Source: Helopsaltes ochotensis
Taxonomy: Eukaryota; Chordata; Aves; Passeriformes; Locustellidae
Reading direction: 5' to 3'
DNA length: 64,000 bases
NCBI GenBank assembly: GCA_013400155.1
Contig: VXBM01000765.1
Span: forward strand, 256,164-320,163
Shown here: positions 26,552-37,870 of the stretch, one piece after another
How positions within the stretch are numbered: the first letter of the stretch is position 1
How the letters are laid out: every line of letters starts with the position of its first letter
The notes under the pieces: model-generated
The model's database searches: none
What the model saw: the letters and a program-made list of their open reading frames with translations, nothing else
What the model was told of the DNA's origin: nothing
Made by a program: the position numbers and the translations under genes

Positions 26552-28826
26552 ATTCCTAAGGCCCTAATATTACCTTTAATTAGCTACAGAGCAGAAACAT
26601 TATCATTGTCAAGTGTAGGCTAATCCGTTAAATTTAGGATTTTGAATCCTTGGTGGTACCTGTAACTCCAGCATTTTCCTACCCTACCTCTTCTACCTGG
26701 TTTCCAAAAAAAGTGGCAATGTGCAAAAGGTGGAGGTTCTTGAATGATGTCCTTAAAACGAGGATAGGGATGAGCCCAAATACCAGGCAGATGGAAAATT
26801 AAATTTAAGGGTATATGGAAATACCCCTGCCTTTGAGTTGCTAGGATAAAATGGAGCAGATACCTCTCAGTATGGGGCTGTCTTTGAGAGAGCTGAATTC
26901 ATTGCACTGTTTAATCCAAGGAGAGGAGAAACAGAGCAATTTATCAAAAGTATAAAACAGTATTTTCATCCTGCTGCTCTCCACTCACACAGAAAAACCG
27001 TGAGCTGTTTACAGGAACCACAGATAGGATTGTGCTCAAGATTTCCAGGGAGAGGAACAAAACTGGACCCTGTCCTTGACTGCTGCAGCCCCTGCTGCCC
27101 TTGGCACCAGGGCTCCCACCCTCCCTGTCCTGCCAGCCCTGCCTGTCACCCCTGCAGAGCTCCCAAGCTGTGCCCAGAAACACAAGAGTGCTGAATACTG
27201 ACATGCTGAAATCCACAATGCCTTCTGAGGCAAAGAGGTAACCCCATAGTTTCTGTGAAGACAAATCAATTAATCAGCTTTTACACCTTAGATGAGTTTT
27301 AAGTTTTTAGCCAAGTTTTTTTCCTAATTTAATTACCACAGGAGATAGAACTAGAGTGGGTAAGCTTTCACTTACCACAAACACTGGAAAACCCAGGGGT
27401 TTTATTCGACCCCAAATGACAACTTTAGGAGAGACACACAGAAGGCTCTGGCCTCAGCGTGTGGCATTCACTTGGAATACAGATGACCTAAGATCCTGTC
27501 TTGGTACCAAATTAAACACAGCAGAAGGTTCAGCCTGAATTTTGCACATCCCTGTCAGCCACACATTCTGACTCAAATGGTATTATTTAATTCTTTCTGT
27601 AGAAGGGAAACTGTTGCAGCTGAGTTTGAGAGCAGCACCTATGCTCGGTTGGCTTTGTAAGGCAAGTTCAGCCTGAATATTCACACCCTTAAAACCAGAC
27701 AGGAGGCTGAGAAGACTGATCAATCTCTTATCAAGGTATCATTCATTACCAAACCCAATAAAATATGTTTTATCAACCACCTAGGGCAGAGTATACAGCA
27801 CATTTCCCTAGAAAAAGCCACAAACACAGGTATGCATCATTTCCAAATCTGCCCATTTTGCAGCCAGTTACTCCTCAAGAACAGCTTGAGGAGACCCTTT
27901 TGGCCACTGCCTACTCCTCTCTCCCAGCCGGCACCAGTTTGTGGTGACTGCAGTGACTCTGCAGTGACTCCCTGGGGACAGCCTGGCCATGCCAGCCGGG
28001 CTGGGGGCTGTGCCCTCCCTGAATTGCCGTGGCAGGGCTGAGGCAGGGCCCTCCTCCACCTGTCTTCGGCACAGCCAGCAGTGCCTGTGTGCTTTGAAAT
28101 GCACAGGTATAGGGGCAGGATGAAGGGAAGGCTTCAGCTTTATGGAAATATTCTGAAAAGCTCTTCCAGAATTGCTTCCGAGGTAGTAAAAAAAGAGGGG
28201 AAGTGAGCATTGTTAACAAAACAGAGCCCCTTGAGACATATTTTATTTGCCAAGCAATGTACACAAAAACCAGATTAATTAAAGTTACATTCATATATTT
28301 TAAACAGCCTTAAATTATTCATTTCCATTTTAAAAATATATGCAAGCACAGTTTCTTCAGCAATAAATTTTTAAGATGGTGGGACATTTTACATCATACT
28401 GTTCTCTGGAGACTTTTCCTCGCGTCTTGGGTTGTTCATGAAGCCAGGAATAGTGGAATAGGAAGTACTGGACAATATTAAGCAAGGCATTTCTGGATCT
28501 GGACTCCCTGGGCACAAGCACCAGAAGCAGCTGAAGTGGAAAGAGGGAACTGGAGGCCCCGTGTGCTGCTGAGCTGGCACACACTCCAAGGAGCAGGGCC
28601 AGAGTCAAGTGCTCCTCCACAGGGATGCCCACAGCAGGTTTGCTACCACAGACTCCGTCCGTGCAGAGTGCAGGAGCTCAACGCAAAGTTTTTGCCCAAA
28701 GCAGAGAATTCAAGTTCTCCTGCTCTGCCGCTGTGAGCTCTGTGTGAGCCCCCAAACCCAGGTGCTGGGCTTGCTCTCAGTGCCACCTGAAGAACAAGAC
28801 GTGGTCTCCTCTGAGACACGGAGCTA

Positions 28827-28832
28827 GGGCTG
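28827..28832. repeat. Left target-site duplication of LTR at 28833
   Basis: GGGCTG precedes the LTR; GTGCTG follows it at 29125-29130. Five of six bases match, consistent with an older 6-bp duplication with one later change. Confidence 0.65.
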
Positions 28833-29124
28833 TGTTGAGACAAGACACAGAATGAACCACACTTGCACCCTGAGATGTCCAAGGCAAAAGAAGGGCGGTT
28901 TATTTACAAAACTCAACATTTATAGAATTCTAAAAGTGACCATGGATTGGAGGATGAAATTGCCACCTCTCCAACCACACTGGTCAAACCAAGAGTCCAT
29001 TAATTCTCTCCTCCTCCATGAAAGTATGTGAAAACAACTATTATTTACATAAAGGATGAGGAACTCCACTACAAAAATGTAAACATCAGAAGGCTTAGAA
29101 AAACTTAAGAAGAGCAGGGCAACA
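28833..29124 (-). mobile_element. Solo LTR, ERVK-like, minus orientation
   Basis: A 292-bp solo LTR. Read on the minus strand it begins TGTTGCCCTGCT (complement of 29113-29124) and ends TCTCAACA at 28833. The AATAAA signal is the complement of 28899-28904, 66 bp from the 3' end. It aligns along its whole length with the LTR at 56952-57245, and more distantly with 6556-6902. A near-perfect 6-bp target duplication flanks it (GGGCTG/GTGCTG). No internal retroviral sequence is present. Confidence 0.87.
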
Positions 29125-29130
29125 GTGCTG

Positions 29131-32100
29131 AACAGAACTTACGCTACGGGGCAGCTCCTACACACGCATTTCCTACCATCTCTGTGGACAAATCAAGTCA
29201 CTCTCTCACAGGATATAAATAGACCAGTGGTTAAATAGACAAGTGGTTAAATAGACCAGCCACACATTTGCACAGAATTTTTAATTCAATACTTTACTTT
29301 TCAAGCTGCAAATTGAGTGAAGTTTTACGTGCAGGTGATATATAGAGAAGTCTTCACAGGTTGAGATTAAGTCACCAAGTTCTTGTAATTTTTCTCAGAA
29401 ATGGGGGACAATAAAAAGCACCTAACCTGCCCCTCCCCAGCTCCACAGAGTGAGCAGACTGTGCAGTGAAGCGCTGTCACGATTGGTGCTTGATGTGAAG
29501 AACAGCCACTGAAGCTGCAGCTTGCAAGTTTTTGACAATTAAAGCTCTACCCTGCTGTCCTCCAGTGAAGCTGATGGGAGGTTTGCCTGAAATTGGTTTT
29601 GCGAAGCCAACAATGTGAGACTGCCATGAATATTTTAAAGTAAAGGAGCTGGAATACTCTAATGATCTTATGTAAATCTAGTCTAAGAAATTCATCGGTA
29701 ATATTTTGAATGGGTCATTAAGCAGGGGAGAAAAGGTTGGAAAGCAGCCTGAAAAGGAGAGCATTTTCAAAAGCCAAAATACTCCCCAAATGCTTCAGAG
29801 CCATCCAATTAATCTAGCTTGGGGAAGCGAAAGGAGAACAAAGTGACAGAGCATCAAATACATGAGTAACTATAGGCAGATGCTCCAGTTTGTCAGGAGA
29901 CAGCAGGAAGTCAGTAATGCACAGTTACCATGCTTAAATGCAGAATTTGAACCTTATATACATTTAAAAATACCTGTGATTTAGCATTTTGCTCCTTATC
30001 ATTAGTGCTAAAACCAGAAGTCCTGCAGAAATTCCAGATGAAGCAAGAGCACAAAGCATGGGGGTGCTACAGGGGTGAGAGTGCCAGCACCTCGTGGTTC
30101 CCTGCTCACCTAAAGCCTCACCATTGCACAGTCTGCTGCAGGACACTTGTTTGCTTAGCTGTTCAACTAATTCTCTTTTTGCTGTGAAACGGCACAAATA
30201 TTTCTTAAGAAATTGATTTTTTTGAAAAAACAAAAAAACTGCCTGTGGCAGCTGAAGGACTTTTAATACCTGATTTCCTTAGTCTTTATGTGAATGTATA
30301 CTATTATTTGGATGGTGGGAAGAGCGTATTTATGAACATTTTTGGTGAAGAAGTGATTGGGGTAAGGCTGTATGTGCACAGTAGACAAACAGATTCACAG
30401 TCTGTCTGGCACAGCTCAGTCATTAAATCCCATCAGTTTTCTGTTGACTTTTCTCTTGAATATTTATTCCACTATGTCTGCAGCATCCATGCCACATTAG
30501 CAATTACTTACATGTATTTGGGATGTTGAAATAAAGACATGCTTTCAGCTCCTGCCCAGGGAAAGGATTTTTCTCCAGTGTAAGGTCTGACTGAGCTGTA
30601 CTCAGAATCTGGAGTGCTGTCCAGCCCTCCCTCTCCTGTGCACGGGTGTTGTAGCAGGTTCTCTCTCAAGTTCATGAGTTTTGAGCTAAGGATTGATGGC
30701 ACCTTGTGGCCAGCTTTAATTTGAGTTGCCAGCATTGCTTGCTCAGGGAGACTGAAGGCATCAGTAACCAAGATACATTTAGATCATATTCCCACAAATT
30801 CCCACAAGAGAATTTTTTCTCTAATTCTCGCTGTAAAAGTTCTGTTCCTATCTGATCCTCATGACTGCAGAACAGTGACCATGTTCTTGGCAACTTGCAA
30901 GACACCCTCCTTACCTGTCTGAGGTAAAAAAGAGCCCTTGTCTTTGTTTGGAGGCAGGGAACTGAAGTTCTGTGAGGGTGACTGTCCCCTGAGGCTGCAG
31001 TGGCAGCAGGCAGTGGCACTGCACAGTCAGGCCACTTTGGGCTGGGCAAGCAGCACTCACATAACCAGGGTAAAAGAGGCTGCAGATCAGCAGTGGGGCA
31101 CAGATTGAGGAACCCTCCCTCTGCATTTCCAGGTTTGGCGAATTTTCAAATGAAGCAGTCATCTGAAATACTTGGGTGATTAGCATGGGTCCGCTGTTAC
31201 ATATGCAAATACCTGAATTAGCTTCAAAGAGGTATGTCTGTGAAAAAATGATCCCAGTATAAATACCAAATAATTCTTATGAGAAAAAAAATCAAGTTTT
31301 CATGGTTTTACCTAGAGGTAATGCTGATGGCAGCAATTCTGGGAAAAGACAAGTTTGGATTTATGTGACAAATAGATCTGGACAAATTACTGAGGCTGTT
31401 TTGTAAGCAAATGGTGACCCACTGAAATGAGTCGTGCAATGTACAGAAAAGATCTGGGGCCACTCCAGTAATTTAATAAGACAAGAACAAAGCCAGGTAC
31501 AAACAGAGGTAAAGTTTGAAGAAACTGTAACAGTGAAGCCTCCTGCAAATAGCTAATCCAGATGATTTAACAAGAAAATCATTAAGATAGATATCATCCC
31601 TAGTCACATACTTAGTGACTTCAAAAAGAACTCAAAAGTTGGTGTTTATGTGTGCTGGAGAAAGAATTGATACCCAAAGATGTGCTCATCATAGACAAAA
31701 GTATTTAGATTGCTTTTAGGGAGAATTTAGAAAAGGGAATAAAAAACTATTTTGTTAACAAAATAACTAAAACTGGTAAGAAGAATTTTACCTGGTTATG
31801 GGTCAGACACTTGGGAATGTCTTTTCCTGTGCTCCAGATTGAGGAGGCCAAATTCCTCTGTTTTTCCCCCTGACACCCAGTGTCTGCTTTGGCCCCTGTT
31901 AGAGTTCTCTCCCCTAAATGAGGCTCACAAAGCAAAATAACACTTCCCATCCAAACATCCACAAGTAAATTTGTAAGGGAGATGGCAACTGAGCGCCAAA
32001 TGTCTTGCTGTAAACACATCTCAGATGTTTCCTACATAAACTCTGTGCTTGAAAACACCACACTGATTAGAAGGTCATAGTTGGGCATGCCATGAGGCAT

Positions 32101-34263
32101 CAGAAGTATTTCTTTCATTCTTATTAGGAATTAAGAAGTAGAATATAATTCTCTATACTGCTGATAGGGTTGGAAAGTGTTGCCCTATATTTAGACATTA
32201 CAATAATCTCCCTTTCACAAGGCCTGAAGCAGGTAAGCATTTTGGATATTTTTAAACTGGTTCATTAGTGCTCCCTTCCCTCCTGTGTCAAGTTACACAA
32301 AGAATGAACAGAAGCACAAAAATTCACCTAGGGCCAAGGTATTATTAATCATAATCATAACATTCCAGTGACAGCTGCACTAAATATTAATAAGGGTTAA
32401 CTCTAAGTTATTGGCATTATTATAGAAAAGAATTGGATATCACATTTCTGTGTAAATTCCAGCTTTTCATCCTGTAAATATCAGTGCATGTTAAATATTT
32501 GAATTTTCACTGTATTAAAGGTTCTAAAGTTCAGTGGTAATTAGTGCAATCAGGTGCCAAATGATTCAATTCCCAGGAGAGCAGTGTTATAGAAGAAGCT
32601 ATGGCAAAACTTCAAGGACTGAATCTATAGTATAATTAGAAAAAACCTCACATTTTTAGCATTATATAGTACTTATATCATTTGTTCTGTGGATTTTGCA
32701 AAGCACTAACTATAAAAAAATTTGAAGCACCTTAATTTGACAAAAATAAGAGTTAGATTACCTTATAATGCTGATGTTAATGTTTGACAGAGAACACAAA
32801 TCACTTTAGGAAAAGGCCTAATTAGTTGGGTAGATGTTTCTGCAGCACAACCCAGAAATCAAAATTATATAAATCTAAGTGCTTTCTAATGTTCCCTAAT
32901 ATTTACTCTAAGTCTCATTTTCCTCCTACCAGAATCATTTCTGTTTCACAGGTTTGACACTCAGCCCACTGTCAGTGAGAGGTGGTGCCTCAGAAATGAG
33001 AGCATACACATCTGTCATCAAAGAAAAACAACTAAGCCGTACACAACAATTAGCAGCCATCAATTCAAAATCTAATTTTAGATTCTTGATTCTTGAAAAC
33101 CTGACAAAGAGTTGTGATTTCACTCCCATGAACAGCACTAAGGGATCACTGAGAAAACATAGTTAAGACCTTGCATATAGGGGTGATGTCTTTCTGAAGA
33201 TCATTTGATTCCAAAGGTAAATTCAAAGATCCCTGGTGGTTATATCTTATTAAAACAAAAAATCTGCAAAGATAATGTTTTAATTAAAGTAATGTAATTT
33301 CCTTGAATGCACAGTTTCTTCTCTGTCCCTTGGTCTGTTTAGCCTGGCCTTAGGTAACAGGAGCAGTTTTGTGAGCTCCAGCATTAGTGAAATCCTTACA
33401 GATTTGTGTGTCTTCATTGACAGGAAAACTGAACTGGTCAGGCTGAAGCTTGGCTAGCAGTTGGGACATTTTTAAAGTCATTTTGTCTTGCAAATTCTTG
33501 CACACTGTCTGGCTTGGGAGCTCACCATGTCCCCTCCCCTGAGCAGAGGCATTTGCTGGGCTTTCTTACCCAGGTGCCACCTCCATGGAGCTGCTCAGAG
33601 TGTAATTCTTGCTGAAATCCCTCCTGCTCCTTTTGCCTGATCCTGACTCGTGGGCTCAACAGGTATGAGAGGCAGGAAAACACATATGGACCTATACACT
33701 TGTGTAAGTGTTCTTTCCACATAAGCCCGCTTGTTTTTAATATAAATGTGTGGCCTGCAGTGACACAGCAGGAAGAGTAGCTCGGTGAGTGCAGACACTG
33801 CAGCTGCTTGCTGGAAACACAAAACTGACTCTTTCCTCTGCCCTACTGCCATCTTACTCAATGTCCTTCAGCCTTGTGGGGGTTGCTCCCTGGGAGAATC
33901 AATGTGGCACCTCTGAATCTTCTCACTGCAAAGTATTCTGGAGTTCAGCCATGCCCCCCAGGAAGCCCCAGCTGGAGAATCATTACAGCTACACCATAAA
34001 CAATGCCCTGATAAAGGTTGTCTTCATCCTTTAATGTTGCTGGCACCCATTCTTCTAACCTTTCTCCAGAGAAGCTTATGTGATATTATGTTAACTAATC
34101 ACCTAATCTAAATGACACTGCCACATGCACATACCCAGTGCACCATGTTGGTTTTTTCCCCAGCTAAGAACCTGCCTGTGCCATGCTGATTAGTACCTAA
34201 AACAAATGAGCCTGGACATGTTAGATCTGTCAAGAGCTGCATTTTTTATGTTTCACACAACAT
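29131..34263. other. Unique stretch, no gene recognised
   Basis: Apart from the 16-bp tandem repeat at 29217-29259 I see no repeat. Open frames reach 125 codons (30672-31049, minus) without any domain. Around 32340-32480 the sequence is dense in ATTAATCATAATC-type words and could be a weak regulatory candidate. Confidence 0.55.
29217..29259. repeat. 16-bp tandem repeat, about 2.7 copies
   Basis: The unit AAATAGACCAGTGGTT (29217-29232) is repeated with one change (29233-29248) and then partly (29249-29259). It lies 93 bp beyond the right end of the solo LTR at 28833-29124. Confidence 0.9.
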
Positions 34264-36200
34264 TCATAGAATCAGAGAATGTGCTGAGTTGGAAGGGACC
34301 CAAAAGATCACCCAACCCAGCCCCTGTTCCTGCCCAGACCCCCAACAATCCCCCCTGGGCACCCCTGGAGCGCTGTCCAAGCTCTCCTGGAGCTCCAGCA
34401 GCCTCGGGGCTGTGCCCATTCCCTGGGGAGCCTGGGCAGTGCCAGCACCCTCTGGGGGAAGAACTTTTTCCTGAGATCCAGCCTAACCCTCCCCTGGCAC
34501 AGCTCCAGCCATTCCCTGGTCAGGAAGAGATCAGAGCTTCCCTTTGTGACGATGTTGAAGACCCCAATGGGGTCTGGCCTCAGTCTCCTCCAGGCTGAAC
34601 ACGCCAAGTGCCCTCAGCTGCTCCTCACTGAGGGCCTCCCCTCCAGACCCTTCCCCATCCTCGTGGCCTCCTTTGGGCACTCTCCAATGACTTCATGCCT
34701 TTTTTGGGCTGTGGTTCCCAAAACTGCCCCAGCACTCCAGGCGAGGCCGCCCCAGCCCAGAGCAGAGCAGAACGATCCCTCCCTGGCCCGGCAGTGCTGG
34801 GCCTGGTGCCCCAGGACAGGGCTGTCCCTGCTGGCTGCCAGGGCACTGCTGGCTCAGATCCAGCTGCCTCTGAGCAGGACCCCCAGGTCCCTTCCTGCAG
34901 CTGCTCTCGGCCTCTCATTCCCCAGCCCATCCCCACAGCCAGGGGTGCCCTGTCCAGGTGCAGCACCCAGCACCTGCCTGGGGATTGCCCATCTCCTCAT
35001 TTGTCTGGGTCTCCCTGCAGGGCCTCTCTGCCCTCAAAGGAGCCAACAGCTCCTCCTAATTGAGTGTCCTCAGCAAACCTCCTCCGTGTTCCTTTGAGCC
35101 CTGGGTGCAAATCATCAGGGAAGGTGTTGAAAGCACAGGGCCGAGGACGGAGCCTGCAGAACCCCACTGGTGACAGGCCCCAGTCTGATGTCACCCCAGT
35201 CACTGTCACCCTTTGTGCCTGACCCATGAGCCAGCTGCTTTCCCATCCCACAATGTTTTTATCCGGCTGAATGCTGGGCATTTTGTCCAGAAGGATCCTG
35301 GGAGAGATGGTATCAAAACTTTGCTCAAGTCCACAAAGATCCCATCAGCAGCTTCCCTTGCTCAGCCAGGTGGGTCACCCTGCTGCAGGAGGTCAGGGTT
35401 GACAAGCAGGGCTTTCCCCTGCTGAGCTGTGCTGGCTGTGACCGATGACTGCGGGGTCCTGGCAGACCCTCAACACCTCCCAGAATAATCTTCTCCATGG
35501 AATTACCAAGCACTGAAGTGACACTGACAGTCCTGTAGTCTCTGGGGTCCTCCTTCTTGCCCTTCTAGAAAATCAGGATGCCATTCACCAGCTTCCAGAC
35601 AGCTGGGACCTCTCCAGATTCCCAAGACTGAAAGGTTCCCAAGACAGAATTCCCAAAACAGAAAGGTTTTGCAATGACATCAGCAGCTCTTTGAGGATTC
35701 TTGGATGAGTCCCATCAGGCCCCATAGATTTGTAGGGATCCAGCTGGAGCAGCAGATCTCACACAATTTCAGGGTCAACTGGGAGTTGTTCATTCTGAGA
35801 GTCATGGTCCTCCAGCTCAGGGCACTGAGCTCCCTTGGTCGCTGATCTGTGTTGAAGACAGAAGCAAATAACACAATAAACACTTCTACCTTCACCTTGT
35901 CCCTGTTTGGGAGGTGACCATCCTCATCCTGGAACAAGACAATGTTATTTCTGCACTTCCTTTTGCCATTAATATATTTGAAGAAAGTCTTTTTTATTGT
36001 CCCCCACGCTTCTAGCAACTTCCAGTCCAACTGAGCTTTGGCTGCAGAGGCTTTCTCCCCATGGTGGTGAGCAGCATCTCTTATTCCCATGGCACTTGAA
36101 CTTGCTTCCACTGGGTGTATACCTTCTTCTTTTGCTTAATTGCCAAGAGGATATTCCTGATCAGCCAAGCCACCCTTCTGCCTCACCTGCTTGACCTCTG
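34264..36200 (-). mobile_element. CR1 LINE, about 1.9 kb, with decayed reverse-transcriptase frame
   Basis: The left end (TCATAGAATCAGAGAATG) is the complement of a CR1 3' terminus, so the element points to the minus strand and reaches upstream into its second open frame. The minus-strand translation shows a CR1 pattern: a GFFKYIN-like segment (here TFFKYINGKR, about 35998-35962), an FASVF-like segment (here LFASVFNTD, around 35840-35870), and the catalytic box at 35077-35066. That box reads FAED where the family has FADD. Stops and frameshifts interrupt the frame; for example, the SGV.Q segment before the box is in another frame. The element is 5'-truncated near 36200-36240 and cannot be active. 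Several open frames in this stretch on both strands are by-products of it. Confidence 0.9.
35066..35077 (-). pseudogene. Degenerate catalytic box of CR1 reverse transcriptase
   Basis: Minus-strand residues FAED stand at the place of the reverse-transcriptase F-A-D-D motif, followed by TQLGG (family: TKLGG). The first catalytic aspartate is changed to glutamate. Together with nearby frameshifts this marks the copy as non-functional. Confidence 0.8.
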
Positions 36201-36899
36201 ACATTTAGGAATTGCTGCTCCAGTGCCTTTAGGAGGTGATGTTTAAAAAGTGACAGCACTGATGGACCCAGCACCTGCCACAGCATTTTCCCTGGGGATT
36301 TAACTCACTAGTTCCCTGAGCAGCCTGAATTCTGCTCTTCTTCCTAAAGTATGGTTTCTAAACTCCTATCTGCTTGATTGACAATTTAATATCTTTTTGG
36401 ATCTTTTTATTCCCCATGAAAAAAGCCCACCATTTCAAATGAAGGATGCTGTGCTTTTAATCAAATGTCAGGTTTGAGCATCTCAGCTCCAGTCCTTTGG
36501 TGGAAAGCATTTGGCAATACAGAGCATGTCAAAATGAGTAAAGCAGTAACAGCCAAGAAGAGGAAGAGAGCTTCCAAATATGTTCTCCTGCTTCAAGGTT
36601 ATCTCTTAGTTTGAAGATTAGATGTTCATTTGCCTTGGCTTATGTCAGGGAGTGCTGCCTTGTCTTGGAGAAGAACTTCCATCCTCTCAAAGTGCAGACT
36701 ATGCTATATTTAAGGCTGAAATCTTAAACAAAACCATACCTTTAATATATTGCTATATTTGAACAAAACAGGTACTTTCCAACCACTTCAGCCGAGTCTC
36801 ACAGTAAAAATCTCTCACTCTCCTCCCAGAGAAGGTTTATGTAAATCTTAATTACTGCATCACAGTTCCAATATTTACAGACATGCTGTAAATCCATTG

Positions 36900-37240
36900 T
36901 GTACAAAGCAGACTAGGATCCAATAATACAGAGGCATTGTTTAATTATATGTTTATTAGAGCAGTAAAACTAATAATCCCTAGTAAAATCTTTGAAAATT
37001 ATCCCGTCATGATAGAATAATCACTGTCCTTTCAGCACAGGATAAAAGCCCAGCAAATAGACATTGCTGTGTCACAAAGCTGTAGCAGGCACAGCAACAC
37101 GGCTCCAAGCCCAATTCATTCTGTCAGCCTTACACAATCAGTGTATTTAAAAACATGCATTAGGAAAGCAATGGAATAATTCAACTTTCGATGCCTATAT
37201 CAATTATTTCATTTCATTGGTCTCGCTCACAGGGAATGGG
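36900..37240. promoter_or_regulatory. Candidate conserved non-coding element
   Basis: Complex unique sequence with many homeodomain-like cores: TTTAATTATATGTTTATTAG near 36940, AACTAATAATCCCTAG near 36968, and ATCAATTATTTCATTTCATT near 37199. It also holds mixed-base blocks such as CACAAAGCTGTAGCAGGC. There is no coding frame and no repeat likeness. The call is by appearance only. Confidence 0.28.
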
Positions 37241-37449
37241 TTCTAAAAGCTATTTTATACACACAGCTCTGATCCAAAGCCAGAAACAGTTATGGGGTCT
37301 TCCCCTTGGACCAGCCATCTGTGAATGAGGCCAATCCTGACAAGCCCTCTCTGGGGCAACTCAGCAGGGCTCTGGCAAGATGTTTTTGCTGTGTACAGAG
37401 TGCATTTCTGTTCAGTCAGGTGGCATAAGGGCATTTTGCTTTTTGCAGG

Positions 37450-37870
37450 TTTACTGTGCACATGTTCTCTTGATTACAGTGTCCCATAATGCACAAGCAT
37501 GCAGGCTGGTCTTGTAACAGAGAAAATGTATATTTATCACCAGCTTTCCCCAGAAATTAATTCTAGTGGGGAGAAGAACACCTATTGCAATGTGCAAGTG
37601 TTTTTCCATGTGGAGACAAAGCATCAATGTCTCTTTATCCACCTGTGAGTTAAGAAGCTGTTCTCTAGCTTGTGGGCTGTGGCTGTTGCTAAGACAACTG
37701 CAGTGCAGCCGTTTACAATGTCCGTGATCATGCACCACGAGCTGTAATTTACCCACAGGTTCCCCATTCATTAGAGCAAAGAAACAGCAGGCTGGCTCCT
37801 GCACCGTGCCCCACATGATACCAGTACTATGAGCATGGTATGAGTGCCTGGCACCACCCACTCTGGGTCT
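37450..37870. promoter_or_regulatory. Candidate regulatory block containing an RFX X-box
   Basis: The sequence is unique and contains GTTGCTAAGACAAC at 37685-37698, close to the imperfect inverted repeat bound by RFX factors (X-box, GTTGCC..GGCAAC type). Nearby are CAGTGCAGCC and a TGATCATGCACCACGAG segment. A 144-codon minus-strand open frame (37451-37885) covers the same block but shows no domain. I consider a regulatory role more likely than a coding one, with low certainty. Confidence 0.3.

Larger units (their letters stand above)
17444..28832. other. Unique stretch, no gene recognised
   Basis: No protein-coding or RNA gene can be supported. Listed separately inside it are a 9-bp tandem repeat (19146-19177), an A/C-rich tract (21203-21258), two copies of an exact 27-mer (23151 and 26525) and a 31-bp-spaced duplication (25173-25229). 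The 183-codon frame at 19038-19589 (plus) includes the 9-bp repeat, which gives it a Ser-Ile-Ser run, and has no family likeness. GC-richer patches lie near 24660-24850, 27050-27180 and 28480-28800; they carry scattered short open frames without domains. Confidence 0.55.

Noticed and set aside
34206..35097. Several open frames of 61-183 codons, on both strands
   Set aside because: They lie in a CR1 element. A Gln-Lys-Ile-Thr-Gln-Pro frame of 61 codons reappears in the CR1 at 62072-62257 as an antisense by-product.
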